Assembly (NCBI RefSeq): GCF_000741135.1
Contig: NZ_JGYU01000003.1
Location: 1-64,000 of the forward strand
DNA: 64,000 bases
Source: Bifidobacterium choerinum
GTDB lineage: Bacteria > Actinomycetota > Actinomycetes > Actinomycetales > Bifidobacteriaceae
Reading direction: 5' to 3'
Of this stretch, positions 47,835-57,667 are shown piece after piece. Numbering within the stretch: the stretch's first letter is position 1; every line of letters begins with the position of its first letter. The notes below the pieces were generated by a model. It worked only from the letters and a program-made list of their open reading frames with translations, was not told the origin of the DNA and did no database searches. The translations under genes and the position numbers were made by a program.

Positions 47835-48071
47835 CGCGATGGGTGCGGTGGTTGGGGATGGTCAGCTGGCGGGAGTAGGTTAGGGGAATGCAGACGTTGG
47901 GCAGCGCGGCAGCGTCGGATGATGACGGTGTGTGGCATCGGCGAGTATCATCGGCGTGTCGCGGACGGTCAACGGATGTTCATGGGACTGTGTATATTAG
48001 ATTGCTGGTGTCTGGCCGCGAGGCTCGCACGCGCCGGACAGTAAGCTTCCCAAGTGAATAAAGGAACGAAT

Positions 48072-48380
48072 ATGTACGCGATTGTGAAGGCCGGCGGCCA
48101 TCAGGAAAAGGTCGAGGTCGGCGATACGATCCTCGTGAATCGTCTTGCAGCCAAGAATGGCGAAACCGTGGAATTCCCGGTTGCGCTCGTCGTGGATGGC
48201 TCCAAGGTCACCGTTGCGGCGGCGGATCTCGCGAAGATCACCGTCAAGGCGGAAGTTGTGGATGATGAGGCCAAGGGTCCGAAGATCCGCATCCAGAAGT
48301 TCAAGAACAAGACCGGCGTTGCTCGTCGCAAGGGCCATCGCCAGAAGCTGACCGCCGTCAAGATCACCGAGATCGCCTGA
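48072..48380 (+). CDS. rplU: 50S ribosomal protein L21
   Basis: A 102-residue L21 with the family opening [20 protein letters not shown] and the [30 protein letters not shown] end. AAAGGAACGAAT sets the start; six upstream codons from 48054 are open. It heads rplU-rpmA, with obg and proB following on the same strand. Confidence 0.97.
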   Translation: MYAIVKAGGHQEKVEVGDTILVNRLAAKNGETVEFPVALVVDGSKVTVAAADLAKITVKAEVVDDEAKGPKIRIQKFKNKTGVARRKGHRQKLTAVKITEIA

Positions 48381-48440
48381 GTTCGCTCAGATACGGATCG
48401 GCATCGGAAGACTGCAGTCAGACACTGAAAGGAATTAGAA

Positions 48441-48692
48441 ATGGCACATAAGAAGGGCGCGTCCAGCTCGCGTAACGGTCGCGATTCAAATCCTCAGTAC
48501 CTCGGCGTGAAGCGCTTCGGCGGTGAAGCCGTCGTCGCCGGCAACATCCTCGTTCGCCAGCGCGGCACCAAGTTCCATCCGGGCAAGAACGTCGGCGTTG
48601 GCAAGGACCACACGCTGTTCGCGCTGACCGATGGTCAGGTTCGCTTCGGTGTTCGCCGCGATCGCAAGGTCGTCGACGTCGTCGCTGAGTGA
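48441..48692 (+). CDS. rpmA: 50S ribosomal protein L27
   Basis: An 83-residue L27: [20 protein letters not shown] opening, [24 protein letters not shown]. It starts directly at the conserved AHKKG and has no cleavable N-terminal extension. It follows rplU by 60 bp and is closed by a terminator. Confidence 0.97.
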   Translation: MAHKKGASSSRNGRDSNPQYLGVKRFGGEAVVAGNILVRQRGTKFHPGKNVGVGKDHTLFALTDGQVRFGVRRDRKVVDVVAE

Positions 48693-48721
48693 TTCCACTG
48701 ATCGCGTAAGCACAGACTTTT

Positions 48722-48758
48722 GGAAGGCCTCCGCCGTTTGGCGGGGGCCTTCCTGCGT
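48722..48758 (+). terminator. Terminator after rpmA
   Basis: Fourteen-base stem GGAAGGCCTCCGCC with GGCGGGGGCCTTCC (one G-U) and a GTTT loop. The following CTGCGTTTGC is only weakly T-rich. The rest of the 48693-49125 gap shows a stray GTCACCTGTGGAATGCCGT (related to the 51-bp array) and no gene. Confidence 0.85.
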
Positions 48759-49125
48759 TTGCGGGGGTGTGAGTAGGCGGTGGCTGGGCGTGGCGTGGTT
48801 GAGTGATGAGTGTGAGGTGCCGTCGGTGGTGGTGTGGGTGGTTGTTTGTGGGTGTGGTCACCTGTGGAATGCCGTTTGGGGTGCCTTGATTGGTGGTGTG
48901 TGGGTGGAGCTACGCATAGGAAGTCGGAGCGGCGGCTTCGGGAGTGTGCTAGTTATGCGAATTGCGCAGGTTACGCAGTGTACGTATTGACGGTGGCTTG
49001 CGCGGCAGTCATCGCCGTCCGGCGACCCATGCTGTCGGCGATTTGCACCGTCGGCATACCGGCAGGCGACGGGCGTCGCATGCGGACGGTGTCGAGATAG
49101 CGACGCCCCTATAGAATGGTCGGTT

Positions 49126-50868
49126 ATGAGTGACTTTGTAGATCGAGTGACAGTGCATGTGAAGGGCGGAGACGGCGGCAACGGGTCGGCGGGCATCCGC
49201 AGGGAGAAGTACAAGCCGCTGGCCGGGCCGAACGGCGGCAATGGCGGGCGCGGCGGATCGGTCATCTTCGTGGCCGATCCGAATGCGAATTCGCTGCTGG
49301 ATTATCGGTTCATGCCGCATCGCACCGCCGAGAGCGGAACGATGGGCCTCGGCGACACGAAGGACGGTTCGCAAGGAGCGGATCTGCGGCTGCCGGTACC
49401 GGTCGGCACCGTCGTGTTCACCGCGCGCGGAGCGGAAGGTCAGCCGAAGCGTCCGGGCGAGGTATTGGCCGATCTGCGGCACGCCGGCGACGAATTCGTC
49501 GCGGCCGCAGGCGGCGCGGGCGGCCTCGGCAACGCGGCGCTCGCCAACAAGACGCGTCGTGCCCCGGGATTCGCACTGCTTGGCGAACCCGGCGAAGAGC
49601 GCGACGTCATCCTCGAGCTCAAATCGATCGCCGACGTGGCGCTCGTCGGCTTCCCGTCGGCGGGCAAATCGTCGCTCATCGCGGCCATGTCCGCGGCGAA
49701 GCCGAAGATCGCCGACTATCCGTTCACGACGCTCGTGCCGAACCTCGGCGTCGTGCAGGCGGGCGATATGCGATACACGATCGCCGACGTGCCGGGGCTC
49801 ATCCCCGGCGCGTCGCAGGGCAAAGGGCTCGGACTGCAGTTCCTGAGGCACATCGAACGCACCGAAATCATCGCGCACGTCATCGATTGCGCGACGCTCG
49901 AACCGAACCGCGACCCGGTCGCCGACTACCGCGCGCTCGAAAAGGAACTCGCCGAATACGCGGAGGAGCTCGAACTGCCGCTCGGGGCGATCCCGATCCC
50001 CGAACGCCCGCGCGTCATCATCCTCAACAAGGTCGATATGCCGGAGGCGAAGGAACTCGCTGAATTCGTCAAGCCGGAATTCGAGAAGATGGATTTGCCG
50101 GTGTACATCGTGTCGACCGCGTCGCACGAAGGCCTCAAGGAACTCAACTTCGCGCTCGCGAACCTCGTCACCGAGATGCGCAAGGACGTCGCCGCGCGTG
50201 AGGCGAGCGCCGAGGAGGAACGCGTCGTCATCAAGCCGCTCGAGGAAGCGGGGACGCGCCGGCGCAACGGACGCAACGGCGACGTGCAGGAATTCACGAT
50301 CGAACGCGAAGAAGACGGCAACGGCAACTACTGGTACACGGTCACCGGCACGAAACCGGAACGTTGGGTCGTGCAGACGAACTTCGACAACGACGAGGCC
50401 GTCGGCTACCTCGCGGACCGTCTCGCGAAACTCGGCGTCGAGGATGCGCTCAGAAAGAACGGTGCCAAGCCGGGAGACGAAGTGCGCATCGGACGCGGCG
50501 CGCGCGCCGTCGCCTTCGATTGGGATCCGACGATCGCGGCCGGCGCGGAGATGCTCGACGGCACGCAGCTCGGCTCGCGTGGCCATGATCTTCGCCTTGA
50601 GGAGGAGGACACGCGTGCGCGGCGCCGTACGAATGCGGAACGTCGCCGTCAGTACCACGAGATGATGGACGCGCGCGCCGCCGTGCGCGCCGCGATGCAG
50701 GCGGAACGCGAGGCTGGCCATTGGGCGGATCCGTCGATCGATGACGACCGGCACGACGAGACGTCGTTGTTCGGCCGAGGCGAACCCGAGGAGTATGAGG
50801 ACGAATCGGATGACGGTTCGGGCCGAACGGGTTCGGGGCGAACGGGTTCGCGGGGAGACGAAGCGTGA
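49126..50868 (+). CDS. obg: Obg family GTPase
   Basis: Essential ribosome-associated GTPase. The 580-residue protein has the glycine-rich Obg fold at the N-terminus ([30 protein letters not shown]), the G-domain (G1 [11 protein letters not shown] at about residue 174, G3 [17 protein letters not shown]4 NKVDMP) and a C-terminal OCT domain ([19 protein letters not shown], then [19 protein letters not shown]). The last 90 residues are charged and low in complexity. It overlaps proB by four bases, so the two are co-translated. Confidence 0.96.
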   Translation: MSDFVDRVTVHVKGGDGGNGSAGIRREKYKPLAGPNGGNGGRGGSVIFVADPNANSLLDYRFMPHRTAESGTMGLGDTKDGSQGADLRLPVPVGTVVFTARGAEGQPKRPGEVLADLRHAGDEFVAAAGGAGGLGNAALANKTRRAPGFALLGEPGEERDVILELKSIADVALVGFPSAGKSSLIAAMSAAKPKIADYPFTTLVPNLGVVQAGDMRYTIADVPGLIPGASQGKGLGLQFLRHIERTEIIAHVIDCATLEPNRDPVADYRALEKELAEYAEELELPLGAIPIPERPRVIILNKVDMPEAKELAEFVKPEFEKMDLPVYIVSTASHEGLKELNFALANLVTEMRKDVAAREASAEEERVVIKPLEEAGTRRRNGRNGDVQEFTIEREEDGNGNYWYTVTGTKPERWVVQTNFDNDEAVGYLADRLAKLGVEDALRKNGAKPGDEVRIGRGARAVAFDWDPTIAAGAEMLDGTQLGSRGHDLRLEEEDTRARRRTNAERRRQYHEMMDARAAVRAAMQAEREAGHWADPSIDDDRHDETSLFGRGEPEEYEDESDDGSGRTGSGRTGSRGDEA

Positions 50869-52142
50869 CGGGCGGCGACGGTCAGCTTGGAGCCGAAAGT
50901 CGGCTGCAGGCGGAAGACGGTTCGGCTGCGGGCGAGGAATCGGCTGCGGGCGTGACGGATGGAACGGGAATCGCTTCGGTCTCGGTGGACGACGATAGAC
51001 GTTTCACGGTCGGCGATTGGACGGCCGAGGAAACGCGGCGCGCGGTCGCGGCGGCGAAGACGATCGTCGTCAAGGTCGGGTCGAGTTCGCTGACGCAGCC
51101 GTCGGGGCATCTCGATGTGGACAAGCTCGATGCGCTTTCCGGCGCGGTGGCGAGCGTACGCCTCGCCGGTGCCAACGTTGTCCTCGTGTCGTCGGGCGCG
51201 ATCGCGGCGGGCTTCGGGCCGCTCGGGTTCGCGTCAAGACCGACCGACGTGGCGACGCAGCAGGCGTGCGCGTCGGTCGGGCAGGGGCTGCTCATGGCGC
51301 AGTACGAGACTGCGTTTGGGCGCTACGGCGTGCGTGTCGGGCAGTTGCTCATCACTGCCGGCGACACGATGCAGCCGCAGCAGTACCGCAACGCGCGCCG
51401 GACGATGGCGACGATGCTCGAGCTCGGCGTTGTGCCGATCGTCAATGAGAACGATGCGCTCGCCAGCAATGAGATCCGCTTTGGTGACAACGATCGCCTG
51501 AGCGCGCTCATCGCGAACATGGTGCGCGCCGATGCGCTCGTGCTGCTCACCGACGTGGATGCGCTCTACACGGCGCCGCCGAAGGAGCCGGGCTCACGCA
51601 AGATTACGTTCGTGCCGAATGTGACGGCGATGATCGACGAGATCCGTGTCGGCGGCACCGGTTCAGGCGTCGGCACCGGCGGCATGGTCACGAAGCTCGA
51701 GGCCGCGCGCATGGCGGCGGTCTCCGGCATCCCGGCCGTCATGACCTGTGCGTCGAACGCTGGACCTGCGCTGATGGGCGACAACGTGGGCACCGCGTTC
51801 GCGCCGGTCAAACACCGCGGTTCGGCGAAGCGGTTGTGGATCAAATTCGCGTCGCATCCCCAGGGCACGCTCGTCGCCGACGCCGGTGCGGCTGCGGCCG
51901 TGCGCGCAGGGCGGGCGAGCCTGCTCGCCGCGGGCGTACTTGAGACGCGCGGGGATTTCTCCGCCGGTGATGCGGTGTGGATTGACGACGAGGCCGGCAA
52001 TCATCTGGCGCGCGGGCTTGTCGCCTACGATTCCGAGGAGGTGCCGGACATGCTCGGCCGCACTACGGCGCAGCTGCGGCGTCTGCTCGGAGACGAATAC
52101 GCGCATCCGCTCGTGCACCGCGACAACCTCGTACTCGTGTAG
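50865..52142 (+). CDS. proB: Glutamate 5-kinase
   Basis: First step of proline synthesis. The amino-acid kinase domain carries [48 protein letters not shown] and [15 protein letters not shown], and a C-terminal PUA domain follows (about residue 335 on, [25 protein letters not shown]). The GTG start at 50865 overlaps the obg stop. It begins with a 45-residue acidic head ([20 protein letters not shown]) absent from most homologues; no better-supported internal start is seen. proA is not in the window. Confidence 0.94.
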   Translation: MTGGDGQLGAESRLQAEDGSAAGEESAAGVTDGTGIASVSVDDDRRFTVGDWTAEETRRAVAAAKTIVVKVGSSSLTQPSGHLDVDKLDALSGAVASVRLAGANVVLVSSGAIAAGFGPLGFASRPTDVATQQACASVGQGLLMAQYETAFGRYGVRVGQLLITAGDTMQPQQYRNARRTMATMLELGVVPIVNENDALASNEIRFGDNDRLSALIANMVRADALVLLTDVDALYTAPPKEPGSRKITFVPNVTAMIDEIRVGGTGSGVGTGGMVTKLEAARMAAVSGIPAVMTCASNAGPALMGDNVGTAFAPVKHRGSAKRLWIKFASHPQGTLVADAGAAAAVRAGRASLLAAGVLETRGDFSAGDAVWIDDEAGNHLARGLVAYDSEEVPDMLGRTTAQLRRLLGDEYAHPLVHRDNLVLV

Positions 52143-52226
52143 AGGTGTAGAGCCGGCGTGCACGCGGGGTGGGGCGCGGGGGTGATGCGCGCGAGGATGG
52201 TGCGCGGGTGGATCTAGGCTGCCGGC

Positions 52227-52265
52227 AACGGCCGCTGCAAGGTTTTTTCGCCTGCAGCGGCCGTT
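52227..52265 (+). terminator. Terminator after proB
   Basis: Perfect 13-bp stem AACGGCCGCTGCA (52227-52239 with 52253-52265); the T-run is in the loop (GGTTTTTTCG) rather than after the stem. Confidence 0.65.
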
Positions 52266-52282
52266 GTGCGTCCTAGGCCGTC

Positions 52283-52475
52283 GAGGTGGGCCGGAAACTG
52301 GCTGGTTTGCGGGTGGGGTTGTCGGGGTGGCCGACGGGTCAGGACGGGAACTGGCTGGTTTGCGGGCGGGTTCGTCGGGGTGGTCGATGGGTCGGGACGC
52401 AAATGGGCTGGCTTGCGAGTGGGGTTGTCGGGGTGGCCGACGGGTTGGGACGGAAATCGGGGGGATTGGGAGGGT
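52283..52475. repeat. 53-bp tandem array at 52.3 kb
   Basis: About three and a half units with anchors GGCTGGTTTGCGGGTGGG, TCGTCGGGGTGGTCGATGGG and TCGGGACGCAAATGGG, spaced 53 bp. It lies between the proB terminator and the aspC start. Confidence 0.9.
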
Positions 52476-52539
52476 GAAAGTCCGGATGGTGAATGGGAGA
52501 GGGCGACACGGGGCTGGGATGACAACGCGAAGGGATAGC

Positions 52540-53766
52540 ATGGAGGACATGAGCAACTCCCTTCCTCTTTCCGAAAGAATCAACCATGTTGCGCCGAGTG
52601 CCACGCTCGCGGTGGACACCAAAGCCAAGGCGATGAAGGCCCAGGGCGTTGACGTCGTCGGTTTCGGCGCGGGCGAACCGAACTTCGCGACGCCGCAGGA
52701 AATCGTCGCGGTCGCAGCCGAAGCGGTCGTCGATCCGAAGAACTACAAGTACACGCCGACGGCGGGTCTGCCGGAGCTGCGCGCGGCCATCGCCGACAAG
52801 ACGTTGCGCGACAGCGGCTATGAAGTCAAGCCCGAGCAGGTCGTCGTGACGAACGGCGGTAAGCAGGGCGTGTACGAGGCGATGCAGCTGATCCTCAACG
52901 ATGGCGACGAAGTCATTATCCCGACGCCGTACTGGACAAGCTATCCAGAGATGGTCAAGCTCGCCGGCGGCAAGCCGGTCGAAGTGTTCGCCGGTGCCGA
53001 AGTCGGCTTCGAGCCGAATATCGAAGACATCGAAAAAGCACGTACCGACAAGACGAAGGCAATCATCGTCACGTCGCCAAACAACCCCACCGGTGCGGTG
53101 TGGAGCGAGAAGACGATCAAGCAGATCGGCGAATGGGCGGTCGAACACGGCGTGTGGGTGCTCAGCGACGAAATCTACGAGCACCTCACCTATGACGGTG
53201 TGAAAACGACGTATATCGGCGCGGCCGTGCCGGAGGTACGCGGACAGCTCATCGTGCTCAACGGCGTTGCGAAGACGTACGCGATGCCGGGCTGGCGCGT
53301 CGGCTGGCTCATCGCGCCGCCGGAAGTCGCCAAGGAAGCGGCGAAACTGCAGGGTCACATGACGTCGAATGTCAACAACATCGCGCAATGTGCAGCGCTC
53401 GCGGCGGTCGCCGGGCCGCTCGACGCGGTCGAGATGATGCGCGAGGCCTTCGACAAACGTCGTGGCATCATCGTCTCCGCGCTCAACGATATCGAAGGTG
53501 TGCATTGCCCGACGCCGAATGGCGCGTTCTACGCGTTCGCTGACGTTCGCGGACTGCTGAACCGTCCGGTCGGCCCGAATGGACTCGAATTCGAGACTTC
53601 CTCTGATCTGGCTGCGGCGCTGCTCGACGAGGCCCACGTGGCCGCCGTGCCGGGCGAGGCGTTCGGCGCACCCGGGTATATGCGTTTCTCGTACGCGGTG
53701 GCGGACGATCAGATTGTGGAGGGCATGCGTCGGTTCAAGGAATGGGCCGAGGCGACGCGCGCCTGA
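52540..53766 (+). CDS. aspC: Aspartate aminotransferase (class I)
   Basis: Pyridoxal-phosphate aminotransferase, 408 residues. The active-site lysine is in VLNGVAKTYAMPGWRVGWL, and the cofactor-binding residues lie in TNGGKQGVYEAMQLI, SPNNPTGAVWSEK and LSDEIYEHLTYDGV. Sequence type is class Ib (GFGAGEPNFATPQEI). The start at 52540 (MEDMSNS) has AAGGGA at six bases; the ATG at 52549 has GGAGG too close. A repeat array lies upstream and another downstream. Confidence 0.92.
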   Translation: MEDMSNSLPLSERINHVAPSATLAVDTKAKAMKAQGVDVVGFGAGEPNFATPQEIVAVAAEAVVDPKNYKYTPTAGLPELRAAIADKTLRDSGYEVKPEQVVVTNGGKQGVYEAMQLILNDGDEVIIPTPYWTSYPEMVKLAGGKPVEVFAGAEVGFEPNIEDIEKARTDKTKAIIVTSPNNPTGAVWSEKTIKQIGEWAVEHGVWVLSDEIYEHLTYDGVKTTYIGAAVPEVRGQLIVLNGVAKTYAMPGWRVGWLIAPPEVAKEAAKLQGHMTSNVNNIAQCAALAAVAGPLDAVEMMREAFDKRRGIIVSALNDIEGVHCPTPNGAFYAFADVRGLLNRPVGPNGLEFETSSDLAAALLDEAHVAAVPGEAFGAPGYMRFSYAVADDQIVEGMRRFKEWAEATRA

Positions 53767-53884
53767 GTGTGTGATGGCGGTTCGCGACGGAATCGGAGGA
53801 ATCGGTTCGTCGTGAGCGGATTGACGGCGGTTGCGCTGATGCGCGGCCGCCGTTTTCGCATGGATAGGGCGGAGCGGGATGGAA

Positions 53885-54095
53885 ATGGAGGCTGGTTTGC
53901 GGGTAGGGTTGTCGGGGTGGTCGATGGGTTGGGACGGAAATGGGCCGGTTTGCGGTCGGGGTCGTCGTGGTGGTCGATGGGTCGGGGCGCAAATGGGCCG
54001 GTTTGCGGGTGTTTTCGTCTGGGTGGTCGACGGATCGGGACGCAGTGGTCGGGGTTGTCGGTGGGGTCGATGGGTCGGGACGGTGCGGATGAGAT
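53885..54095. repeat. 53/54-bp tandem array at 53.9 kb
   Basis: Three to four units related to the 52.3-kb array (GGCTGGTTTGCGGGTAGGG, GTCGGGGTGGTCGATGGG, TTGGGACGGAAATGGGCC), spaced 54 then 53 bp. They occupy the gap between aspC and tRNA-Trp. Confidence 0.9.
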
Positions 54096-54129
54096 GGGCA
54101 AGTGACGGAAGGAGGACGGGGGACTCGTG

Positions 54130-54215
54130 GGCGGAGAGGGGAAGCAGCGGGGAGGGGGAGATAGGGAGAAGGAGATAGGGGGAGAGGAGGGAAAGAGAGA
54201 GGAAGAGGAGAGGGG
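54130..54215 (+). other. Polypurine tract
   Basis: About 85 bp almost free of pyrimidines on the plus strand, with repeated GGGGAGGGGGAGATAGGG and GAGGGAAAGAGAGAGG. Located between the 53-bp array and tRNA-Trp. Confidence 0.85.
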
Positions 54216-54377
54216 TGGTTTGCGGCGGGGACGTGCCTGAGGGGGCGCCGGGAATCGGGGAAACGTGGGCGGATTGTGAAGGAAACACACGGGATTGGAC
54301 ATCGTCGGAAGGATACGTTACTATTTCGACTTGGCGGTTTTGCGAAGGTCGGAGACGGCAGGTCGCAGAATCAACCT

Positions 54378-54450
54378 AGGGAAGTGGCGCAATTGGTAGC
54401 GCAACGGTCTCCAAAACCGTAGGTTGTGGGTTCGAGTCCCGCCTTCCCTG
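54378..54450 (+). tRNA. tRNA-Trp (anticodon CCA)
   Basis: A 73-nt tRNA with the acceptor stem AGGGAAG/CTTCCCT, D-arm GGCGCAATTGGTAGCGC, anticodon loop CTCCAAA (anticodon CCA) and T-arm GTGGGTTCGAGTCCCGC, and discriminator G. CCA is not encoded. It precedes secE, as in most Actinobacteria. Confidence 0.96.
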
Positions 54451-54494
54451 CAAAGACGGCGAGTAAGTTCATCGAATGTCTTTCAGGAGGGAAC

Positions 54495-54725
54495 ATGGCC
54501 AAGAAGACTGATCATGGCGAAGTTGTCGTGAAGCCGAACGTGTTCATGCGCATCGGTCTGTTCATCAAGCAGATCATCGATGAGCTGCGCAAGGTCGTGA
54601 CGCCGACGAGGAAGCAGCTGTTCTACTGGTCGCTCGCGTCGTTCATTTTCGTCGTGCTGCTCATGGTGCTCGTCACGCTGATGGACACCGGACTCGGCAA
54701 GCTCGCCTTCCTGGTCTTCGGCTGA
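54495..54725 (+). CDS. secE: Preprotein translocase subunit SecE
   Basis: Small essential subunit of the SecYEG channel. The 76-residue protein has the conserved amphipathic stretch FIKQIIDELRKVVTPTRKQL and a single membrane helix (WSLASFIFVVLLMVLVTLMDTGLG). The start is fixed by CAGGAGGGAAC; the open frame upstream runs into tRNA-Trp. Its neighbours tRNA-Trp and nusG confirm it. Confidence 0.95.
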   Translation: MAKKTDHGEVVVKPNVFMRIGLFIKQIIDELRKVVTPTRKQLFYWSLASFIFVVLLMVLVTLMDTGLGKLAFLVFG

Positions 54726-54758
54726 TTCGGCCAAGGCGAAAAACAGGCGCAAACGTTG

Positions 54759-54797
54759 CGATTATAGCTGGGGGGAACCCCAGCTATAATCGTTTTC
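54759..54797 (+). terminator. Hairpin between secE and nusG
   Basis: Perfect 15-bp stem CGATTATAGCTGGGG with its complement (54759-54773, 54778-54792), a GGAA tetraloop and then TTTTC overlapping the stem base. It would end or attenuate the secE transcript, so nusG may have its own promoter. Confidence 0.88.
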
Positions 54798-54843
54798 TGG
54801 TACATTCAATCGTTGAAATCAACCCCCAGCACAAAGGACATGC

Positions 54844-55770
54844 ATGAGTGACGAAGTGAATCTCGATGACCTCAATCAGGCTGATCAGGATCAGTCACAG
54901 ACGGAGGAGATTGACGCCGTCGCCGCCGCGTCGCCGAGTGAGGATGTCGCGGAAGGCATCGCGTACGACTCCGTGGACGCCGCGGAGCAGACGCCAGCCG
55001 ACGGCGCCGACGCGGCTGCAACCGTGAGCATCGAAGAGGACATCGACGAGCAGGCGGACGCCGACTCGGACGCGAAATCGAGCGGCACCGCAGACGCCGA
55101 CGCGAATGACGACGGTCCGGCCGCGGAGGCGGAAGAGGAAGCCGAGGAGGAGGACGCCGGTACGAAGGCCGTCAAGGAGTTCTCGAAGAGCCTGCGCACG
55201 CTCGAAGGCAAGTGGTACGTGCTGCATACGTATTCGGGATATGAGAAGCGCGTCAAGAGCAACATCGAATCGCGCGTGGCCAGCTTCGGTCTTGAAGACA
55301 CGATCTTCCAAGTGGAAGTGCCGATGGAGGAAGTCGAAAAGCACACCGAGAAAGGCAAGAAGGTCGTGACGCGCGTGCGTGTGCCGGGCTATGTGCTTAT
55401 CCGCATGTGGCCGGACGAGGACGCGCGCCGCATCGTGCGCGAGACGGAAGGCGTGACCGGCTTCGTCGGCCCGACGCGTGAGCCGGCGCCGCTGACCCGC
55501 AAGGAAGTCGTGCAGATGATGGCGCCGATGATCGCTTCGCAGGCGCTCAAGGAGGCGGGCGACAAGCCGGCCGCTGCGAAGAAGCGCGTCATGGAGGTCT
55601 CATACGCCGTCGGCGATCAGGTCACCGTCACCGATGGCCCGTTCGCGACGATGTCCGCCGTCGTGTCCGAAGTGGAACCGTCGACGCAGAAGCTCACGGT
55701 GCTCGTGTCGATCTTCGGGCGCGACACGCCGGTCGAACTCGGCTTCGAGCAGGTGGAGAAGCTCGTCTGA
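54844..55770 (+). CDS. nusG: Transcription antitermination/termination factor NusG
   Basis: Binds RNA polymerase and couples it to the ribosome. The 308-residue protein has an acidic low-complexity head of about 105 residues ([31 protein letters not shown]), longer than usual. The NGN domain follows ([36 protein letters not shown]), and the KOW domain closes the protein ([27 protein letters not shown]). It is flanked by terminators on both sides, so it appears to be its own transcription unit. Confidence 0.95.
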   Translation: MSDEVNLDDLNQADQDQSQTEEIDAVAAASPSEDVAEGIAYDSVDAAEQTPADGADAAATVSIEEDIDEQADADSDAKSSGTADADANDDGPAAEAEEEAEEEDAGTKAVKEFSKSLRTLEGKWYVLHTYSGYEKRVKSNIESRVASFGLEDTIFQVEVPMEEVEKHTEKGKKVVTRVRVPGYVLIRMWPDEDARRIVRETEGVTGFVGPTREPAPLTRKEVVQMMAPMIASQALKEAGDKPAAAKKRVMEVSYAVGDQVTVTDGPFATMSAVVSEVEPSTQKLTVLVSIFGRDTPVELGFEQVEKLV

Positions 55771-55790
55771 ACGGTATAGTTCGGCAAGGA

Positions 55791-55827
55791 AACGCGCAGC
55801 CCGTCTTCGTACGGCTGCGCGTTTTTC
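55791..55827 (+). terminator. Terminator after nusG
   Basis: Eleven-base stem AACGCGCAGCC with GGCTGCGCGTT followed by TTTC, 20 bp past the nusG stop. Confidence 0.92.
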
Positions 55828-55926
55828 ATTGCGAGCGAGATTCGACGAGTGGTGGACGACGCGGATTGGTGGATTTGCGGATGCGGCCGTGCGCGATGCG
55901 CGTCGGCTGGACGGGTGCGCGGATGC

Positions 55927-56052
55927 ATTTCGGCTGAAGAGGAGCATTTTCTCGGCTATGGGCCGGTATGGCCATGAAATCGGCATCGTGAGACGGATTC
56001 TGACCGGTGATACTTGAGAGTAGCGGAGAAAATGCTCCTTCTCAGCTGAAAT
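55927..56052. repeat. Palindromic element E (tandem junction)
   Basis: A 126-bp element with 27-bp arms (55927-55953, 56026-56052; three mismatches) beginning ATTTCGGCTGAAGAGGAGC. It lies between nusG and rplK, which run in the same direction; it is the most diverged member. The remaining 56053-56357 bases are the probable rplK leader. Confidence 0.88.
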
Positions 56053-56357
56053 AGGCTGCGATGGGCGTGGCGGAGATGATGGAATGAGGGAGAGCGGTAT
56101 TACTTATTGCTTCTCATATGCTCTAAGAGAGTTGTGCCGGAATCGGCGAATGGATGAGGCGGTGCATGAGGGGCTTGAGGAGCGGATGGCGCGGCCGGTA
56201 AAGCGGTCGTGAAGATGTCGGGAATAGGTGGCATCATGGAAAAGTTGTGACTGGAGGGTGCGCGTTGGTGCGCCCGCTGGCACAGCACAGCAAGACAACG
56301 TTGCGGAAGGCGTGGAAACACGCCGTTTCACCGCTTCACAGAAAGAAGAACCAACTT

Positions 56358-56789
56358 ATGGCTCCTAAGAAGAAAGTCTCGGCGCTGATCAAGCTCCAGA
56401 TCGAGGCTGGCAAGGCCAATCCGGCACCGCCGCTGGGCCCGGCTCTGGGTTCCCATGGCGTGAACATCATGGACTTCTGCAAGGCGTACAACGCGCAGAC
56501 GCAGGACAAGATGGGCCAGATCATCCCTGTCGAGATCACCGTCTACGAGGATCGTTCCTTCGACTTCATCCTCAAGACGCCGCCGGCGGCCGCGCTGCTC
56601 AAGAAGGCTGCGGGCGTGCAGAAGGGCGCTGACAATCCGCTGACGACGAAGGTCGGCTCGGTCACCAAGGATCAGGTCCGCGAGATCGCGGAGACGAAGA
56701 TGGCCGATCTTTCCGCTCGTGACATCGAAGCCGCAATGAAGATCATCGAGGGCACCGCGCGCTCGATGGGCATCACGGTGACGGACTGA
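56358..56789 (+). CDS. rplK: 50S ribosomal protein L11
   Basis: A 143-residue L11. The N-terminal [20 protein letters not shown] and [21 protein letters not shown] are the family marks, and the RNA-binding C-terminal domain is intact ([20 protein letters not shown]). The ribosome binding site is weak (AGAAAGAAG). It is followed after 14 bp by rplA. Confidence 0.97.
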   Translation: MAPKKKVSALIKLQIEAGKANPAPPLGPALGSHGVNIMDFCKAYNAQTQDKMGQIIPVEITVYEDRSFDFILKTPPAAALLKKAAGVQKGADNPLTTKVGSVTKDQVREIAETKMADLSARDIEAAMKIIEGTARSMGITVTD

Positions 56790-56803
56790 GAGGAGAGGGA
56801 CAG

Positions 56804-57493
56804 ATGGCTAAGCACTCCAAGAAGTATCGCGAAGCGGCCGAGCGCATCGATCGCAACAACCTGTACACGCCGGAAGAGGCCATTGCTCTGCTCAAGAGCA
56901 TGCCGTCGTACAACTTCGACCAGACCGTCGAAGCTGTGCTCCGCCTCAACGTCGACCCGCGCAAGGCCGATCAGCTCGTGCGCGGCTCCGTCAACCTGCC
57001 GAACGGCACCGGCAAGACCGCCAAGGTCCTCGTGTTCGCCCGTGGCCCGAAGGCCACCGAGGCGCTCGAAGCCGGCGCGGACATCGTCGGTGACGACGAT
57101 CTCGTCGAGCAGGTCGCCAACGGCTTCCTCGACTTCGACTCCGTCGTCGCGACCCCGGACATGATGGGCAAGGTCGGCCGTCTCGGCCGTGTGCTCGGTC
57201 CGCGTGGCCTCATGCCGAACCCGAAGACCGGCACCGTGACCATGGATGTCACGAAGGCCGTCAAGGACATCAAGGGCGGCAAGGTCGACTTCCGCGTCGA
57301 CAAGAACGGCAACCTGAGCTTCCTCTTCGGCAAGCTTTCGTTCACCGCTGAGGCTCTTGACGAGAACTTCCGCGCAATCGCCGACGAAGTCAAGCGTCTC
57401 AAGCCGTCCACCGTCAAGGGCCGCTACATCACCAAGGCGACCATCACCGCGACGATGGAACCGGGCGTCCCGGTCGATCCGGCTTCGATCTGA
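56804..57493 (+). CDS. rplA: 50S ribosomal protein L1
   Basis: A 229-residue L1, which in many bacteria also binds the rplK-rplA message and represses it. Marks: [20 protein letters not shown] at the start, [21 protein letters not shown] and [31 protein letters not shown] precedes the ATG. Confidence 0.97.
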   Translation: MAKHSKKYREAAERIDRNNLYTPEEAIALLKSMPSYNFDQTVEAVLRLNVDPRKADQLVRGSVNLPNGTGKTAKVLVFARGPKATEALEAGADIVGDDDLVEQVANGFLDFDSVVATPDMMGKVGRLGRVLGPRGLMPNPKTGTVTMDVTKAVKDIKGGKVDFRVDKNGNLSFLFGKLSFTAEALDENFRAIADEVKRLKPSTVKGRYITKATITATMEPGVPVDPASI

Positions 57494-57537
57494 TTCGGTT
57501 TCCGATTGGTCGGCCGACTACGGCTGATTGAAGCGTC

Positions 57538-57571
57538 ATCCCCGCTGGGCAACATGCCCGGCGGGGATTTC
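57538..57571 (+). terminator. Terminator after rplA
   Basis: Thirteen-base stem ATCCCCGCTGGGC with GCCCGGCGGGGAT (one G-U pair) followed by TTTCTT. Confidence 0.92.
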
Positions 57572-57667
57572 TTGTAGGTGGTGGGTGTTGGTCGGCGGCG
57601 TGCGTGAATCGTGAGGATGAAGAGACGAAGCTCGGAGAAGAAACGGTCGGTGGGTAGAATCGAAATC

